Assembly: GCA_037013685.1 (NCBI GenBank)
Contig: CM072919.1
Coordinates: 51,516,116 to 51,580,115, forward strand
DNA length: 64,000 nt
Source: Acridotheres tristis
Taxonomy: Eukaryota; Chordata; Aves; Passeriformes; Sturnidae
Direction: 5' to 3'
The translations under genes were made by a program, and so were the position numbers. Each line of letters begins with the position of its first letter. Positions within the stretch are counted from its first letter, which is position 1. Shown here piece after piece: positions 47,201 to 59,463 of the stretch. A model generated the notes under the pieces. It searched no databases, was not told where the DNA came from, and saw only the letters and a program-made list of their open reading frames with translations.

Positions 47201-50200
47201 TCTTAAGGCATCAGATAGATGAAAGTTCACATAGAAGACACACTGGAGACACTGGACTCCTTCCCATTCCAGAGATCTCTGTCCCTTCCCTCTTGGCTCC
47301 ACACAGTTGTCACAGAATAATAGGAAGTTGTCCTTTTTTCTATTTGTGCGTTTGGCTCTGGAAGAATTTTAGCTCATTTTTGACTGCTTTTTGGTGGGGG
47401 ACTTTGAAGTGGGAGATAAAAAACTAGATAAGCAGAGAACAGAATAGCTCCATTCCTTCTTTTGAGAGGACTGAACACTTGAAATAACAAAGAGATATTC
47501 AGAACAGAAATCTATCTTACTGCTATTTCAATATGTAATTTCCAGTAGGAAAAGGAAATTGTTATCTGCTTTCTCTTTAAACTAAAAGATAATAAAGAAT
47601 GAATTCACCTGTTCCTGCTTTTACTTTTCTAATAGGACTCAAAAGAAAAATACCAGGGTCGTGCAAGTCACCCTTGGTTGCCACACCTGGACTCAGGTTA
47701 GCAGCTTTTTTTATTATTTATGTACGCTACATATGCCCACACAGAAAGGAAGAGGTGGATTGCAATGGACTACTTTAGATATGGAAGCTTCTCAAAGATA
47801 ATTTTGTTCTGTTACATTGTTCCCTAAGCCTTTTCTTCTCAATAATGTAGCATGACATTGCCATCAAATGTTAGTACTGTGCAAAAAAGAGCCTTTGGGA
47901 ATGCAGTGCCTCATCTCTATTCTTCCTTGCTTTTAACTCCTGTGCATTCCAGAGAGTCATTATGGTGATTCTTTCCTACAGTTCCTCTAGTGACTGGATC
48001 TGTAAGGAACATGTAAGTTTAAAGCATTATATATCTTCTGGGAAAATTCTGGCATTGGCTGTATACTTCATATTGCATCCTTAATTCTAGCATAGTAATT
48101 TATAAGCACTCAACCACAAAACCTGTTTTTTTCTAGTAACCAATCTAGGAAAAAAAAAAAATTTAATCTCATCCCATATAACTGACTTCCCATCTGTACA
48201 GAAGGACCAGATCCTTAGGAGAACAGAGATAACTGCTCCTTGAGTTCATGCAGTAATTAGCATCAGGAATAGCTGTTCCTAAAGGCAATCATTCAGTAAT
48301 TTGCTGGTACATTTCACAGCCATTTGCTTATACCACAAGAAATTTGACCCTCAGGCATCCTGGGTTCTGCAGAGACTATGAACAAATCTCTTTTTAAGAA
48401 TCTGGTCCACCTATTTCTTCTCCTTCCAGCTCCATGAGTTCTCCATATTTGCCTCCAAATTTTAATGCTCTTGTATTGAAGCAGTTTGGGGTTAATTTTT
48501 CTTGTTTGGGTTCGTTGTTTTTGTTTTTTTTTTCCCATCCTGTTTTTTGATACACTAACAACTTTAGCAAGGCATTGAGAACAAACAAGAGCTTGCCTCG
48601 GTGTTCCCCAGAAGTAGGGTGAACAAGAAAAGGACAAAAGGCTCTCCCAGACCACAAGGCCAGTGCTGAGCTGTGGTGGCAAGACATGCACAGCCCAGTC
48701 CCTCACACCAGGAGGGCACTATGGTGGAACGAGCCCTGCAGGTACAGGTTCTTCCAAGACTTCGTGTCAGAGCCCCAGACATAGACCAGTTTATGATAGC
48801 TCAGTCAAATGGCAGTACATCACAGAGGCACTTCACAAACCTACCTCTAAAGTCTAATGGGAATTACTCTTTCAGTCATTCACCAGCAGGTCCCTGAATA
48901 AAGGGACTCACTTTCTCTTCTACTGTATAAAGGAACCAGAGAGGTTGTCAAATAAAGGGAAACTTTGGGACAGAAAGAAGGATGATTTTTTTTATGCTTA
49001 ATCCTCCTTTTCAAAATCCTTCTGAAAGACCAAACTGTTTGAGGTAAAATTTCCTGAGTTTTTCAGACATGAACCCACACATGAAATTTCAGTTGTAGGA
49101 TATCTAAATTGCCAAAGTTTTTAGTAACTCAAAACAGGCTCTTACAAAAGTTTTAGCAGCTCCCAGCTCTGCCTACAAATCTGTTTAGATGAAATACATT
49201 TCAGTGTTGAGGGTAACAGCAGGATGGCTGTAGGACAATTCAGTCTGGTAGTAACAGTGAAGTTATAACCCAGTAGACTGTATATACAACAGCTGAGATG
49301 AACTCCAGTAAAACTTTTATGCCCTACCATAACATCATCATTTTCTTTTTGTAGATGTGTCAGAGAAAAATGCTATCTGAGGCATTTGGAATTCAAGACT
49401 AGAAGCCCCAGAGATGGCTTTTGAAATGTGAAGGTATGTGATAAACCTATCAGATAGTTCTGCAATTTTTAAAAGAGATGGATATGCTTTTTGTGCATAT
49501 GTGCAGGAAAGATTCCTTTTGCCCACCATATGTAAACCTTCTCCTCTAATGATATGTTCACTGGCATGAAATACTTCTGTTGGCTAACAAGAAACAGAAA
49601 AACCACTACAAGATTTAGAGACTGAAGAAAAAGCAGCATTTCATACCAGTAAGGGAAATCATAATTTTTGCTTTTATCTACTATCAAAGTTAATAGTTGT
49701 GATTGTGCCACTAACCACTAAGAAGTGGCTATATTGCAAAGCACAGATAGCAAATACAAATATTTGTTATTTAGCACAAATAAAATTACTTTGCTATTAT
49801 TAATCATTCAAGCAGGATGTAGATTATCAGTTATTTTTCCCTATAATGTCTTCTACAGTGGAAAACATTTCACAGAATCAGAAAGAGTGGAACTGCGTAA
49901 GAAGGGACAGCTTTTACCTGGCTCTATTTTGCTTATAAATATCAGGATATCAAATTAAGCTCTCTGTTACAAAACACTGTTGTTCACTTGCATCACAGTT
50001 GGAAAGTATAAACAAGGTTCAAAGTAAAAATATTTTTTAGGAATTTTTCTATTACTCTCTTTAATTGAAAATTTTTAACCACCGTAGCACAACACAATAT
50101 ATTGCAGAACTCCTATTAAGCATCAACAAAATTGCTTTGCTACAGCAATACAATAGCAAATAGGATTCAAAAGAAATAATCTAATTTTTATCTAATTCTA

Positions 50201-51434
50201 GTAATTTGATTTTATCAGACCTTACTTACAGCTGTGGAAATCAGTCATAGCATTAAAGCATTCTACTTTACAAGCCAGCATAAACTGAAGTACTTTAGAT
50301 TCTTCCTTGATATTTTTCAGATGATAGTGAATAAAAATCATTTTGATGTATCCTGACCAAACCACTACTTTGTGTTCTCACACATGACCTTCAGGACTTA
50401 TGACCGTATAGAACAGCTACTTCATTTTTGTAGCTATCAGGCAATAGAACATGGCCTGTCCTATACTGGAGCATGCTGTGCTCTCTTGCTATTCAATTTT
50501 TGTGGGGTTTTTTGGGTTTTGGGAATACCATGCCAATTCAGTTAGCCAATCTTTAACAGGGTTTCACTCTTCCTACCCTATTGCATGCTTCCTTACACAG
50601 ATACTGAAATTGAAATGGTCATGAGTGCTGGCATGCTTTTTCACAGAAAAAAATGTATCTGTCTCTAACACCAGGAGAAAATTAACACACAGATGTTTTA
50701 CTGGTTTTGCTGAGAATTGCTTACACAGATAACGAGCAACCCTGTTTTGTGTCCGTCTGCCTGATTTAGTTTGTGGCAAGCGCCTGGTTTCCCAGAGCAT
50801 TCCACACCAATGTATTCTCCATCTCATAAGCCTGAAAGGTCCGTAACAGTATCTGTTGTGGAACAGAAAAATGCAGCTTTTCAGGAATTGTAAGGGAATG
50901 GAAACTGTCTTTCTAGGCCAGATGTTTAGCCAATCCAATTTGAAAAGACCACGAGTCCTCCAACAGGAGGCACAAAACTGCAATGATGACAATTACACTT
51001 TTCATTTATTCAGAAGTATTTTCTAGTACCTTATAAGGGTCAGAAATTATTTCAGTGCCCTAGAGAACTTCCAAAGTAAAGATTTTGAAAGCTAGAAGGG
51101 GAAACAAGCCAACTTTTTGCATTCATGTTTTTTAAAACAATTTCCAACCTTTTAGTGAGCATATTTCAAGATCTTGAAGAGAAAGATCTACTCTATAAGA
51201 TATGAGGGGTTTATTCATGGTGTCTTAACAGGTCGTATCAGAGCCAGGCAAAGAACATGCATTTGATTTCTAGCTTCCCTTGTACCACACAGCATTACCT
51301 ATCCAATTACAAAATATTTTAGTATGTATTTAACCATTTAAGAATGTCATGGTTGTTTTGAACCTTCATGGAGGACTACAAAAGCTTTCTTACTACAGAA
51401 CACAGTATTTTGAAACTAAGCATCAGTAATTAGC
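41293..51434. other. Long repeat-poor intergenic stretch
   Basis: 10 kb of AT-rich unique DNA without a recognisable gene, RNA gene or mobile element. Short ORFs show no family signature. It lies downstream of KDM4C. Confidence 0.6.
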
Positions 51435-52028
51435 TGTAGTGGGTTGACCCTGGCTGAGTGCCAGGCACTCACCAAAGCCACTCTGTCACTCAGCTCCGTA
51501 GCTGGACAGGGAGAAAAGAATATAACAAAAAGTTAAACTAAATACCATCTCAGGCAAAACAAGATAAACTGGGGATATTAACTGAATTTATTACTAACAA
51601 AATCAGAGCAGGAAAATGAGATGTAAAATCAAATCGTAAAAACACTTTCCTCCACATCTCCCTCTTTCCTGGGCTTTTTCTCCTTCCCCCTGGAGGGTGA
51701 CAGTGAATGGGGCTTATGGTCAGTTCATCACACATTGTTCCTAGCACTCCTCAGGGAGAGGAGTCTGTTCCAACACGAGCTGTCTCCCACAGGAGACAGA
51801 TACCTTATTAACTTCTCCAGTGTGAGCTCATCCCATGAGCAACAACAGTTCTCCATGAGCTGCTGTAATGCGTGTCACTCTTCCACAGGGTACAATCCTT
51901 CAGGCACTGCCTGCTCCAGCGTGGGTCTGTCTCGGAGCTTGCTGGCATTGGCTCTGCTGGAAGCTTCCACAGAAGCCACCCCTGTAGACCCCACCACAAA
52001 AACGCAGTCACACAAACTCCATACAACA
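51435..52028 (-). mobile_element. Solo LTR, minus strand
   Basis: Starts TGTAGTGGGTTGACCCTGGC and ends near CATACAACA, the two ends of a well-known songbird LTR family. The minus-strand polyA signal lies in GAATTTATTACTAAC (51582-51596). Internal copies of a CTGCTCCAGCGTGGGT-like unit are fewer than usual, so the copy is internally shortened. No clear target duplication is seen. The same family is present on the other strand at 21890-23215. Confidence 0.75.
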
Positions 52029-52870
52029 TGATTATCAGCTGCACCTAACTGTAGAAGGCAGCAGTAATCTTGCATTGCAAATTATCATTAGTTTTCAGCT
52101 TTTCTTTAAAATACCAAAAAAAGAGCCCTGATACTGTGAAATATGCCAGACAGCATCCACCACAACTCAGTGCCTTTAGAGAAAGTGTTATCAATTAGAT
52201 ATACATTCCAATTGTCACAGCTAAGCAATTTCTTAGATTAAAGGGATTCTGAGTGATTTCATGGTACAAGAAAAAATAGTTAACATAACACAGAAAACTT
52301 ACACTGTCACTTGAGGTGTAACAGCAATTGAAAAGATTTTACTGGGTTTTTTTAGTTGAAAAAAGAAGAATAATCATGGAAGGGCTTCAGGGAAACAAAG
52401 ATCTGTATGCCTTAGCATATAAAAGACTGGGGTTTTGCACAGAAAAAAAATCTTTGGGTCCATATATTCAGGTTTTTTGCAAGCAGAACCATTTTGGAGG
52501 GCTCTTTTTCCTGTAGCAGACAGTAAGAAATCCTGCTGACTGTCCAATTTACAAGAAGTAGATTATGTCACTTTGATAATGCTCCCTTCTACCTTCACAT
52601 ACCCAAGTGTTCAGAAAAATTCAGACTTTCTGCTTTCTGTGAAACATCCAAAAAGGTCAAGATCCCAAAGACTGAAGAGAAATAGAAAGACAAGAAATGA
52701 AAGTACAGTACTTATCAACTCTGCATTTTAACACTAAGCTATGTGAGTGGCTGTGTTTATATTCTGTTGTGTTCAGGAAAATACAGCATATATTCTTGAT
52801 TCCTATAGGCATGAAACTATAGGGTTCAGAATCACATCAACAGGAAAAAAGGTGCAATTGTAGTAAAGTA
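52029..52870. other. Sequence beyond the KDM4C 3' end, no feature seen
   Basis: Unique AT-rich sequence between an LTR and the presumed end of the KDM4C 3' UTR. Confidence 0.55.
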
Positions 52871-53649
52871 TTTATTTATTTTAAAACATTATTACACTGC
52901 TAGAACATTATTTCAAAATAAAAGCCATAATATATTCATTCAAAACTAGACTGTTAAGCATATATTTCAACTTTAATTTTCATACACACAGTGAAAGAAA
53001 TTTGTATTTTACAAGTAGCTATTTTTAAGACTTTATGAAAAACATGTTTAAAAATACCTGCCAAAATCTGTCTTTTTAAATATACAAAATATCCTTGCTG
53101 TGCTGAAGATACCTCTCTTAAAAGCCAAAAATACTTAAGTCAATAGCTGAGTCCACATCAAATCCTACTGCAAACAGTGGTGACATAAAAATGTAAAAGC
53201 ACTGTACAAGGTAAATACAGCCTTTATTGTCTCAGTACTGTACAAATCTGGTTTTGGTTTAAAAATATTTTATAAAAACTGCTATTTTTGAACTTAACAT
53301 CCTTTCCTGTGTGCAGAAAAAGGTGAGCCACTAATATTATCTCTGTTTACTAAAATGTCTCCTCCTCAGAATTGTGAATTATTTCAATGAGAGCAGGACT
53401 GAAACTTTTCTTCAGCATATCATTTAGTAATCTGTCTTGGTTTTCCCCCTGGTTTTATAATGCAAAATGCAAAATATTACAAATTCTTAAATACATTAAC
53501 TGATGAAATCAGAACTCAAGTACTTCAGATTACAAAGCTGGTGTATGGATTAGTTCACTGTAAAACGGAGTTTTCAATTAAATGAAATCCAACTGCAAAT
53601 AATGCTGCATGCTTTTTAATCAAGAACCCTCTCTCTTCTCTTGCTTCCT
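52871..53649 (-). other. KDM4C: Presumed 3' UTR of KDM4C
   Basis: It follows the KDM4C stop codon on the minus strand. Minus-strand AATAAA polyA signals are present at 53228-53223 (AGACAATAAAGG) and, farther on, at 52880-52871 (AATAAATAAA). Which one is used cannot be told from sequence. The stretch is AT-rich and lacks repeats, as is common for 3' UTRs. Confidence 0.55.
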
Positions 53650-53826
53650 TTATAGTCCCTTCTGGCATTTCTTCTGGAATGAGCTTTTTAAGAAGGTGCG
53701 GTATCCTGGATCATCCACATATTCATTCTTAAAGCGGGAACTCAGTACTCTCTGCCTTTTCTTCTCTCCCAAGATAATATCTGCTCCATAAAATGTGTCT
53801 TCAAATCTCATGTCAGAAGCTGTAGA
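53650..53826 (-). CDS. KDM4C: KDM4C last coding exon (C-terminal tail)
   Basis: Encodes the last 58 residues and stop codon (TAA, plus strand 53652-53650) of lysine-specific demethylase 4C, a nuclear enzyme that removes methyl groups from histone H3 Lys9 and Lys36. The exon begins after a GTTTTAG acceptor (AG at 53828-53827) in phase 0. It reads [16 protein letters not shown], then [16 protein letters not shown] and [15 protein letters not shown]. That combination marks KDM4C and not KDM4A or KDM4B, whose tails differ. The last residues, KGL, are specific to this copy. This part follows the Tudor fold; the catalytic JmjC domain lies far upstream, outside the window. Confidence 0.93.
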   Translation of the reverse strand, partial: STASDMRFEDTFYGADIILGEKKRQRVLSSRFKNEYVDDPGYRTFLKSSFQKKCQKGL

Positions 53827-55465
53827 CTAAAACCAGACATTAATTGCACATATATATAATTGTTATCATTCCATATTTTGCATGTCCTATTCAGTATTAA
53901 ATTCTCTACATCTGTAGCATTCATTGGAAACACATAACTAACAGCTGCTCAGTGAGAAAATAGTGACATGGAAGTGATGCACCTGTTGGGCAGGTTTCAT
54001 CCTAGCAGTATCATGTAATATTCACCACTTTGTGCTATTTAGGAAAGTTTTAAATGCAAGTTACTATGTCATGGATGCCTGAAAAGAAACCTGGGCACTG
54101 CCTCATTTGCAAACAATCCGGGTTACTGTTTGGTCACTTGTCAAATTTAAACCAGCTGGGAATCCTCACTAAGAAAGCAGAGGAACAACAAACAGTTGTT
54201 TGGGCAAAATCAGAGGCAAAATATTTGGACCAACTTACCACTGCTGGAGTCATGGAAGAATTCCCAAGATTAAGAAAAACATCATTTAGAAGGAACTGGC
54301 GTCTTTTATTTCAATAGAGAGAAACAGGATCATAGGCTGTCTTTAACTTGCACTGTGTTCAGCACAAGGAGGGGAAGGAGGTGTTGGGCATGCCTTTAGG
54401 ACTAACCTATACATTCCTAGAATTTAAGGCACTAGTATAAATCATACAGAGATCTCAGCAACAGCTGTGGTGTGTTTTAATCAGCTGACCAAATCTAATG
54501 TTTTTATTCTACAGTTAACTCCCTATTGAAGTTAATAAACAAACAAACAAATAAATAAATATTGATTTCTAAAAAATCAATTAAAAAACCAGTAGAATAA
54601 ACCCATTATTATAATTCTCCTGAGAATGCAATAGTTTGCATTCTAAGCAAAAAAATGACAATGGTATGCTTTTCAAGTATAATAAAAAACCCCATTAAAT
54701 AAAATCAGATGGTTTCTTAACATTTTCTGAGACATCTATCTTAACCCTAGTCAGGATACTTACAGATTTCTGCATTTATCCGAAATTCACTGACATAAAG
54801 ATTTCTTAACCCAGAATATTTGACTAGTGCACTTTGCATTAGAAAGAACTATCTTACAACAGGTAAAACCAGTCATCTCCTCCAACAAATGTATGGAAGA
54901 ACTTTCCTTTTCAACCTCTAAGAGTTATGCTCTCTGTGAGATTCAACACTTTACCACTTGACATAAAAATGTAGCTGGTGGATGTTTTTTGAAAGAGCAG
55001 GAAACTTTAAAAAAAGTAGCAAAATTTGATTTTAAACCAAAGACTGGTGAAATGATGATAAGTCCTGCCAGCAATATTGATGAGTTTAGAAACTTCTTGT
55101 TTCTTACAAGAAGTTAATTGACTTTTTACTAAATCAAGGCTTTTAAAATCACAAAGCTCTGAGAAGCTGGAAAGTTTGTTAAAAACTATACCTATTATAA
55201 GCATACTGAAAAAAGAGAATGTCTGTGAACTCACTAACTTGGTCATTCCGGATCTGACAGATCAGACAAACACAATGTCCCTTTTAGGAAAAAAGAATTA
55301 CATCTGACAACATCATTGGTCTGTACTGGAAGAAAACCTAACCACATCACTAGCAAATGGACATATCTCCTAATTGGCCTGATTTAGCATAGGCTTCACA
55401 AAACAGGAGTCTGTTTAAACTGAAAATCCAAAATAAATCCAAGTATAGTGAAACTGGCCTTTTGA

Positions 55466-55507
<42 letters not shown>

Positions 55508-55531
55508 AAGGTAGCATCAGCAAATACTCAC
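53827..55531 (-). other. KDM4C: KDM4C last intron (1.7 kb)
   Basis: Bounded by GTGAGT (plus 55531-55526) and TTTTAG. It contains a (TA)n tract at 55467-55504, close to the donor, and an AAAC/AAAT-rich simple repeat at 54536-54561. No mobile element is recognised. Confidence 0.85.
55467..55504. repeat. (TA)n microsatellite in KDM4C intron
   Basis: Nineteen uninterrupted TA units, ending 27 bp from the 5' splice site of the last KDM4C intron. Confidence 0.95.
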
Positions 55532-55624
55532 TAAACGTGCTTTTACTCTCTTAGGAAGTTCTTCATCCAGTGTATATATTTCTTCTCTCTTCATTACTAA
55601 TTGAGAACCATCTTCAAACTCCAC
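55532..55624 (-). CDS. KDM4C: KDM4C penultimate coding exon (Tudor domain)
   Basis: 93 bp, 31 codons, phase 0 on both sides. Acceptor CAATTAG (AG at 55626-55625) and donor TTA|GTGAGT. It reads [19 protein letters not shown] and [12 protein letters not shown], part of the double (hybrid) Tudor domain, which in KDM4A and KDM4C reads methylated histone tails such as H3K4me3. It joins in frame to the exons at 59344 and 53650. Confidence 0.94.
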
Positions 55625-58600
55625 CTAATTGAAAAAAATGTGTATTTGAAAATAAAACAGTAATTAACTTGCAAGAAGTTCCTGGAAATGCTTCCAGATA
55701 AAAATACATATGTAAGCAAAGAAGACTTATATAGAGACATTTTGCTATCTGTTTTAGCACAAAATTAGGCTGAAACATAAAAATATTATTTCTTAGGAAT
55801 TGCAACACATAATTACATTGAAAATAATATCTAAGCAAAGAGACTTCAAAATCAGCACTAACACATATATAATGAAGTAAAATTTTTTAGGTTAGGGATG
55901 CTGAACAGTAACAAGACAAGCAACATTATTTTGCAGGAGTGACATATTAAAATGTTTTTATGCAATTTTTATTTGTCTCTAATTTTTTTACATGCTTCTA
56001 AATAAATAAAAAATTAATTTTAACATCCTGAGATTCAAGGTTGAGGAAGACCATGTCAAAAGAAAGTGTGAGTGACAACTAAGGAAATACCAGCTAACAG
56101 AATTTTATTGAATCTGATGGAACTTCTTTTAAATGCTCTGTTCAGAAGATGAAAAGCTTTATCATGCTTAGGTTTAGATTTAATCCAATATGAACCCTGT
56201 TAGGAGAAAATGAGAAAGGAAATGTAACTAGGTGTGGGGAATGTTAAAATGCTGAGGCTTTGAAGCATTTAAGCTTTTCCAGTAGCCGCTGATTTTTTCC
56301 TCTATTTTAATACTTCATCTAACAGTTGCGAATTTCAGCTATTATCTGTGACTGCAGTTTAGCTCCCACAGAAACTATAATTTAAAGTTTGATATAAAAT
56401 TAGAAGTCCCATTCTACATCCTTAGGTGATTTAATAAGACTCTGTGAATGACAACAGCACACTTGATTAGAAGAATAAGCACAAATACAAACATAGGAGA
56501 ATACTGACTTATCAAAAGTATTATTACAGATAAAATTGAAAAATCATGCATTTTAACTTGTAAATGGACCAATTTTTAGTTTCAAATTAAAAGCTTGCTA
56601 TAGGTGAGTATGTCAGATTAATATGTGAAGAGCTTAAAATCCATATATCCATTCTCAAAAGCCAGGATACAGACTATAATCTATTAACTTCTTTAAAAGC
56701 AATCTTTCCACTGCAACTAATAGGGCTGCACCAATCTGGAATGCATTTTAAATGCACAGAGCACACAAATGGGTAAAAAAGTCACAAGAGTCATCCTTAC
56801 TCCTCTCTGCTCTTGTTACTAACCCCATAAGCCTACTCTGTTTGCCTTACGCTTGTTTAATTAAATGATGGCAATCCAGGATGAAGGAACAGTCTTTCTG
56901 TTATTCCTGCTCCTTCCTGCACAATACATTTGGTAATTTTTTCGCATAATACAGTTGGTAACAATGTTTTTTGCATCCCTGATGAAAAAACTGGGGAAGA
57001 AATTAACTCTGACACTTCATCAGTGTGATAAGAAAATCTCTTCTTAAATGGTCAGTATATTTGTTTTTACTCACACTGTGCAGTAGGATGCAAATGCTTC
57101 ATACCAGATAATCTGTCATGCTTGCAGTATGAAATATATTGCACATTTACAAGGAAGAGTAAGTGGAAGTTCTTAGGGTATAATCCAGCATATCACACTG
57201 GAAATAATTTGCCTACACCTCATAGTAAATGCAAGAGGTTCTCTAAGACTTTCAACAGAATAATGATTCATGCAAAATACAAACCCACCATCTCTAATAG
57301 CTCCAATTCAATTCAGATTGCAGATCCTACATTTCAAATAATCAATTTTATCAAGTAAGTTATTTCAGTTTGATTCTGCTGCTGTACTGTGTCTGCATGA
57401 AATGTTACTATCTTCATGAGATTTTTTTCTATAAGCATAAATTAAAGTGAAAGCTGTTAGAAAGCAATTAATGGAGTGAATGGATAATTTAATAAACTCT
57501 ATCTCAATTGTGAACCTCAGTATCAGAAATCATCAAGAAATCAGATGTGGATCACATTAATAATTTCACTTGAGCACCTGCTTCATTTGGTAGGTTTAGC
57601 TCTGCTTAGTGATTGCGTCGGATACTGATGACAAATGTCAAACTGTATGACAAATTCTGGTGCATTGTGCCATAGCTCCTGCATCCTCAAATACTGCCAC
57701 ATTCGGATGAACATGAGGAAAATTCAGAGAGTTTTCCAGCTAGAACTGCCTTATGAGATCTAAGAAATCACACGGAAGACTGGGTAAGAGAATCTCAAAG
57801 GTGCAGCACAGATCACACTAGATGAAAACAATCCTTGGTGTATGTGTGAGTCTGGGAGCTTTTAGACACTGTTCAGAAAGACCACAGGAAGAACTACTAA
57901 CATGTCTTGAAGTTAATCTTGCACCCTCCCTGTCATAAATTTTCTGTAATATGTGGCCACAGGCAGCCTCCTCTCTCATCCTGCAAACAAAATACTTGCT
58001 TGTCTCCATAGTTCTATGTATTGCAATACAAACTCCCTCTGATCTTTAAACTTTGTCATTTTTCCCCATGATAGGGGGTTGTAAAGGCAATTTACAGCAA
58101 TTTATGTTTGTTATGATGAGGAACTCTTAATCTTGCTGAGCCTCCACGTGCTTATCCATTTTCTAAACAAAACTCATTTCATCATGTTGTTCAAGAGGTC
58201 TAAAATAAGACAAAGTTGTTTGTTTTGACTATGTCAAATTCCTTCAAATGTGAAAGACAACAACATACATCTAATTTACCTCACAATGTTCCACAGAAGA
58301 CTAGTTGTTCAAAAGATTAAACGATTTTAAGATTAATGTTACTATAGAAATATAATCTTGATTCTTTATGAAGAACTTTCCACCTTCACAACATAATACA
58401 GCTGCTAAATATAAGGGAAGAGGTAAGATTTAGAGACTAGCTCAAGGCTTCAGGCATTTGAGGACTTGAATTTGATTGCAAGTCATTGGCAAAGTGAGAA
58501 GGTCAATGCAGCAAGTAATTTAGCTTCCCTGTGCCTTAATTTATCTAGAGATATAACAGTAAATTTGCCATTTTGGTACAGTAATGTGAGGCCCCCTGAT

Positions 58601-59343
58601 GAAAAGAGTTACATAAGTAAAAATGATTACATATATATAAAATAAATGTATCTAGACTCTCATTCTTTCAGAAGTGCTATTATTATTGTGATTGTTTTAT
58701 TGCAGTTTCTACCATTCACTTGGGTACTCAAAGCTGCTGACTGATTTTTCTCAAAGGCAAGCCCATAAAAAGACAGTAATTGTTACTCTGAAATCAGAAG
58801 TCAGCTTTTTAGCTTTGCCTTCAGTGTTCAGTTGTCTTTTGCCTTTGCTGAGGGTAAAATGCTCCTTAGATTAATTAATTCAAAAATGCCTCAGACAAAT
58901 GAATGTTATGCTCTTCTTACTGTCCTCCCTTCCAACCTCTTATGAAATGCCTCAGGTTCATTGTAGGCTCATACCAATATTTAATTTATATCATGAATTG
59001 TATAATTAGCTGATATCAAATGAAAGCAAATAACCTGCAGAAAATAACAAATCTTATCTTTCAATCTTAATGTTCTACCTGTTTATCCAAGTTCTTAGAA
59101 AGCAAGAAATCTTCTTGTAAGACCAAGTGAAACGTCCCTCCCAAATAGTGCACAGCACTTGCTACTAGGTTAGAAAATTTTACACATTAGTTAAAGTGTG
59201 GTAACAGTTACAACAAGAGTTCACACTTCAACCTTCTTCATCTTTGAAGGTGTGGCAGGCCACTCCAACGCTAGAGCCAAATGAGCAATTTACAATAAAG
59301 GCATTTGAAAAGAAAGCGCGCGGTAATAAACATAGATACTCAC
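55625..59343 (-). other. KDM4C: KDM4C intron (3.7 kb)
   Basis: Bounded by GTGAGT (plus 59343-59338) and CAATTAG. AT-rich unique sequence; no transposon, RNA gene or extra exon is recognised. Confidence 0.85.
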
Positions 59344-59463
59344 CTGATACATGTGAGCTGTATTAGTCCCCAGATACTTTGCACCATACAGTTTTCCATC
59401 AGGCCATTTCACTTGGACAACCTCTCCCTCTGCAGGTGGACCCAGCCTTAGGCAATCTCTGCT
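59344..59463 (-). CDS. KDM4C: KDM4C third-last coding exon (Tudor domain)
   Basis: 120 bp, 40 codons, phase 0 on both sides. Acceptor TTTGCAAATAG (AG at 59465-59464) and donor CAG|GTGAGT. It reads [20 protein letters not shown], then [20 protein letters not shown]. This is the linker and one strand-rich half of the hybrid Tudor domain, including the W-P-D-G and Y-G-A-K core. The sequence matches the KDM4C type. More upstream exons lie right of the window, as none is seen up to 64000. Confidence 0.94.

Noticed and set aside
48310..48960. Moderately GC-rich stretch with ORFs up to 130 codons
   Set aside because: I could assign it to neither a gene nor a repeat family; the reading frames overlap on both strands and show no conserved motif.
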